NCBI RefSeq assembly: GCF_002205645.1
Contig: NZ_NIOF01000005.1
Coordinates: 124,001 to 188,000, forward strand
Reading direction: 5' to 3'
Source of the DNA: Roseateles aquatilis
Lineage (GTDB): Bacteria > Pseudomonadota > Gammaproteobacteria > Burkholderiales > Burkholderiaceae_C
DNA: 64,000 nt
Part shown: piece after piece, positions 62,078-64,000 of the stretch
Position numbering within the stretch: the stretch's first letter is position 1
How the letters are laid out: each line of letters starts with the position of its first letter
Program-made: the position numbers and the translations under genes
Notes under the pieces: generated by a model
The model's database searches: none
Told to the model about the DNA's origin: nothing
Seen by the model: the letters and a program-made list of their open reading frames with translations, nothing else

Positions 62078-62914
62078 ATGAGCACGATCACTTCGATCCC
62101 TTCTTCTTCCTCCGCCGTCGGCCAGGCCCGTCTCGGCACCGCCCTCGTCACCGGCGCATCGACAGGCATCGGCGCGCTGTACGCAGACCGCCTGGCGCGG
62201 CGTGGGCACGACCTGATCCTGGTCGCCCGCCAACGCGACCGTCTGACCGCGATGGCGGACCGCCTCGCCACGGAGACCGGCCGCGCGATCGAGGTGCTCG
62301 ATGCCGACCTTGGCGATCCCGTCCAGCGCCGCCGGGTCGAGGACAAGCTGCGGCAGGACGCCAGCATCACGCTGCTGGTCAACAACGCCGGCATCGGCAC
62401 GCACACGCCGCTGCTGGAGAGCGACGTGGAGCAGATGAACCGCCTGATCGACGTGAACGTCACCGCGCTGACGCGGCTCACCTACGTCGCGGTCCCTGGT
62501 TTCGTGGCGCGCGGCAAGGGCGCGGTGATCAACATCGCCAGCGTCGTCGGCATCGCGCCGGAGCTGCTCAACGGCGTCTACGGCGCCAGCAAGGCCTTCG
62601 TCAACGCATTCAGCCAGTCGCTGCACCACGAGCTGCACGACAAGGGCGTGCGCGTGCAAGCCGTGTTGCCCGGCGCCACGGCCACCGACTTCTGGGCCAT
62701 CGGGGGACGGCCGGTCGAGCACCTGCCGCAGGAGATCGTCATGCGCGCCGAGGATCTGGTCGATGCCGCGCTGGTCGGTTTCGACCGCGGCGAGCTGATC
62801 ACCATCCCCTCGCTGCACGACGAGGAGAAGTGGCTGGCCTTCGAGGGTGCGCGGCAGGCGATGTTCGGCGGCCTGTCGACCAACACGCCGGCGGCGCGAT
62901 ACGCGCGGGACTGA
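62078..62914 (+). CDS. short-chain dehydrogenase/reductase
   Basis: 278 residues. NAD(P)-binding motif TGASTGIG (25-32), NNAG (102-105), catalytic Ser155, Tyr168 and Lys172 in INIASVVG and YGASK, and the PGATATD block near 215. It is a classical SDR oxidising or reducing alcohol/carbonyl groups in the cytoplasm. The N-terminal Ser/Thr-rich leader of 15 residues is atypical but not a signal. It is divergent from the GlxA-type regulator, which likely controls it. The exact substrate is unknown. Confidence 0.92.
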   Translation: MSTITSIPSSSSAVGQARLGTALVTGASTGIGALYADRLARRGHDLILVARQRDRLTAMADRLATETGRAIEVLDADLGDPVQRRRVEDKLRQDASITLLVNNAGIGTHTPLLESDVEQMNRLIDVNVTALTRLTYVAVPGFVARGKGAVINIASVVGIAPELLNGVYGASKAFVNAFSQSLHHELHDKGVRVQAVLPGATATDFWAIGGRPVEHLPQEIVMRAEDLVDAALVGFDRGELITIPSLHDEEKWLAFEGARQAMFGGLSTNTPAARYARD

Positions 62915-62948
62915 TGCCGAGGTCCCGAGCGGGGCCCCGTGGTGTCGC

Positions 62949-63566
62949 TCAGCGTGGCCTGCCGATGTCCATCACCCAGTAGGTGCGATACGTGTTGGCG
63001 GAGGACGCGGCCGGCCGGCAGGCCACGCCGATGTCGGCGAAGCCGGCCGACATCAGGTTGGCGCAATGCCCCGGGCTGTTGCGCCAGGACGTCACGACGG
63101 CCTCGACGGACGTCTGCCCGGCGGCGATGTTCTCGCCGATCGCGCTCCACTGGTAGTTGGTGGCATTGATGCGGTCGGTGAAGGTACGACCGTCCAGGCT
63201 GTCGTGGCTGAAGTAGTTCTTCGCCGCCATGTCCTGCGCATGGCCGTCGGCCGCCAGCGCCAGGCTCGCGTTCCAGGCCAGCGGCCGCGCGGCGGGGAAC
63301 ACGCCGGCCGTGCCGCAATCGGCGCCAGCGGCGCGCAGCGCGTTGATGCGGTCCAGCAGGCTCTGCTGGAAGTTGGGCAGGTCGCAAGTGCCGCCGACGT
63401 CGGTCGGATTGGCCGGATTGACCGGCGCTGCCGGGTTGGTGGGCGTGCCGCTCGACGCGGTGTCGCCGCCTCCACCGCCGCAGGCCGCGAGGCTCAGCCC
63501 GAGCATCAGCGCCGAGAGATGAAAGGTCCAGTGCCCGTGACCCGCCAGGTTCGAAAGATCGTTCAT
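62949..63566 (-). CDS. CAP/SCP-domain lipoprotein
   Basis: 205 residues. Signal peptide with lipobox LAAC near residue 29, a Gly run and Pro/Asn-rich linker, then a CAP domain: ALAADGHAQDMAAKNYFSH (metal-type His), SAIGENIAAG with Glu, and SPGHCANLMSAGFADIGVAC. The His/Glu tetrad typical of CAP proteins is complete. Bacterial CAP proteins may be secreted proteases or lipid-binding factors, and the biochemical role here is not known. It is convergent with the SDR gene (34 bases). Confidence 0.9.
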   Translation of the reverse strand: MNDLSNLAGHGHWTFHLSALMLGLSLAACGGGGGDTASSGTPTNPAAPVNPANPTDVGGTCDLPNFQQSLLDRINALRAAGADCGTAGVFPAARPLAWNASLALAADGHAQDMAAKNYFSHDSLDGRTFTDRINATNYQWSAIGENIAAGQTSVEAVVTSWRNSPGHCANLMSAGFADIGVACRPAASSANTYRTYWVMDIGRPR

Positions 63567-63648
63567 CCTGGAATCTTAGGAAACGGGACGGGAAAAGTCT
63601 GGAACGAAACGTACGGTGTGTGTGTCGTTCAGGCCCAGGACCGTCGGA

Positions 63649-64000
63649 TCAAGGGGCCACACCGCGCTTGATCATGGCTCGATGGTTCTCGTCGAACCAG
63701 GTCGCCACGTCACGAAGAAACGGCGCGACCCATTCGAGCGCCTCGGCCAGTTCGTCGGTGTCAACGCTGTAGCCGGCCCGGTACTTGCGGTTGCGCCAGT
63801 CTCGGAGGATGTCCAACTCGTCGAAGCGGAGTTCGCTCAAGCCGAGTGCATGGCAGGCGCCCTCCAGCACCACCACGTGATGACCGCGGTCGCTCGTCAT
63901 GCGCCACCCCTGGGCGCATGCGACCGCCATGCAGGCGAGCAGCACGGCATCCCAAGTCGCATCCATTCGCGTGCCATTGGAGATCGTCGTCTGGCCGGCA
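63649..64000 (-). CDS. possible HEPN-like protein, N-terminus beyond the window
   Basis: At least 105 residues from the ATG at 63966, but the frame has no stop up to 64000 and reads on as ...GQTTISNGTRMDATWD, so the true start is probably outside. Helical blocks DAVLLACMAVACAQGWRMT, LDILRDWRNRKYRAGYSVDTDEL and VAPFLRDVATWFDENHRAM resemble HEPN-fold RNases, whose active centre has Arg and a polar residue four to six positions later (here RNRKYRAGY). It could be a toxin-antitoxin partner or a regulatory HEPN domain. Identification is by pattern only. Confidence 0.5.
   Translation of the reverse strand, partial: AGQTTISNGTRMDATWDAVLLACMAVACAQGWRMTSDRGHHVVVLEGACHALGLSELRFDELDILRDWRNRKYRAGYSVDTDELAEALEWVAPFLRDVATWFDENHRAMIKRGVAP

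Overview
The window is a high-GC, gene-dense chromosomal segment of a betaproteobacterium. It most resembles Burkholderiales of the Roseateles/Mitsuaria/Rubrivivax type. This is inferred from the overall codon style, a TRAP dicarboxylate transporter, a PEP-CTERM sorted protein, a short H-NS family protein, and the many GGDEF and hybrid-kinase genes. I see no transposase, integrase, tRNA, rRNA or CRISPR array, so it reads as core and accessory chromosome rather than a mobile element.

Layout. 1-3.76 kb: start of a sensor kinase, divergent from a dctP-dctQ-dctM TRAP transporter. 3.8-7.1 kb: three-gene HlyD/ABC exporter with overlapping genes. 7.2-13.7 kb: a secreted unknown protein behind a four-copy direct-repeat array, then a formate/oxalate module on the minus strand (OFA-type MFS carrier, YdeP-type molybdopterin oxidoreductase, small HTH protein, fdhD). 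13.7-24.6 kb: a 0.9 kb stretch without a gene but with a terminator, small secreted proteins, an L,D-transpeptidase, an isochorismatase-like hydrolase, two overlapping DEAD-box helicases coupled to an M14 hydrolase, H-NS, a PEP-CTERM protein with a sigma-54-type promoter, and small regulators. 24.6-28.4 kb: minus-strand cluster with an orphan FlgH-like protein, a lipoprotein, Ala-rich small proteins and a Crp-like regulator. 28.4-29.9 kb: divergent dmeF/dmeR Co/Ni resistance pair with a clear operator. 29.9-41.4 kb: signalling block (CheB-CheR-PAS-kinase-receiver fusion, two diguanylate cyclases) interrupted by an orphan SucA-type dehydrogenase.

41.5-48.6 kb holds an expanded RNA-repair locus: rtcR, a sigma-54 promoter, rtcB, a HEAT-repeat protein, rtcA, a zinc-finger protein with a TumE-like C-terminus, and a terminator. 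I consider this the most interesting system in the window. RtcR is expected to sense RNA-damage ligands through its CARF domain and fire the promoter, making the ligase RtcB and cyclase RtcA together with two proteins of unknown role.

48.6-64 kb: aldo/keto reductase, nitronate monooxygenase, a small lipoprotein, a three-gene tripartite efflux operon (outer-membrane factor, macA-like, macB-like) behind a palindromic operator, VOC and glutaredoxin-like proteins, a regulator with a propeller, DUF899 and membrane-protein genes, a GlxA-type regulator divergent from an SDR, a CAP-domain lipoprotein, and the end of a possible HEPN-like gene running off the right edge.
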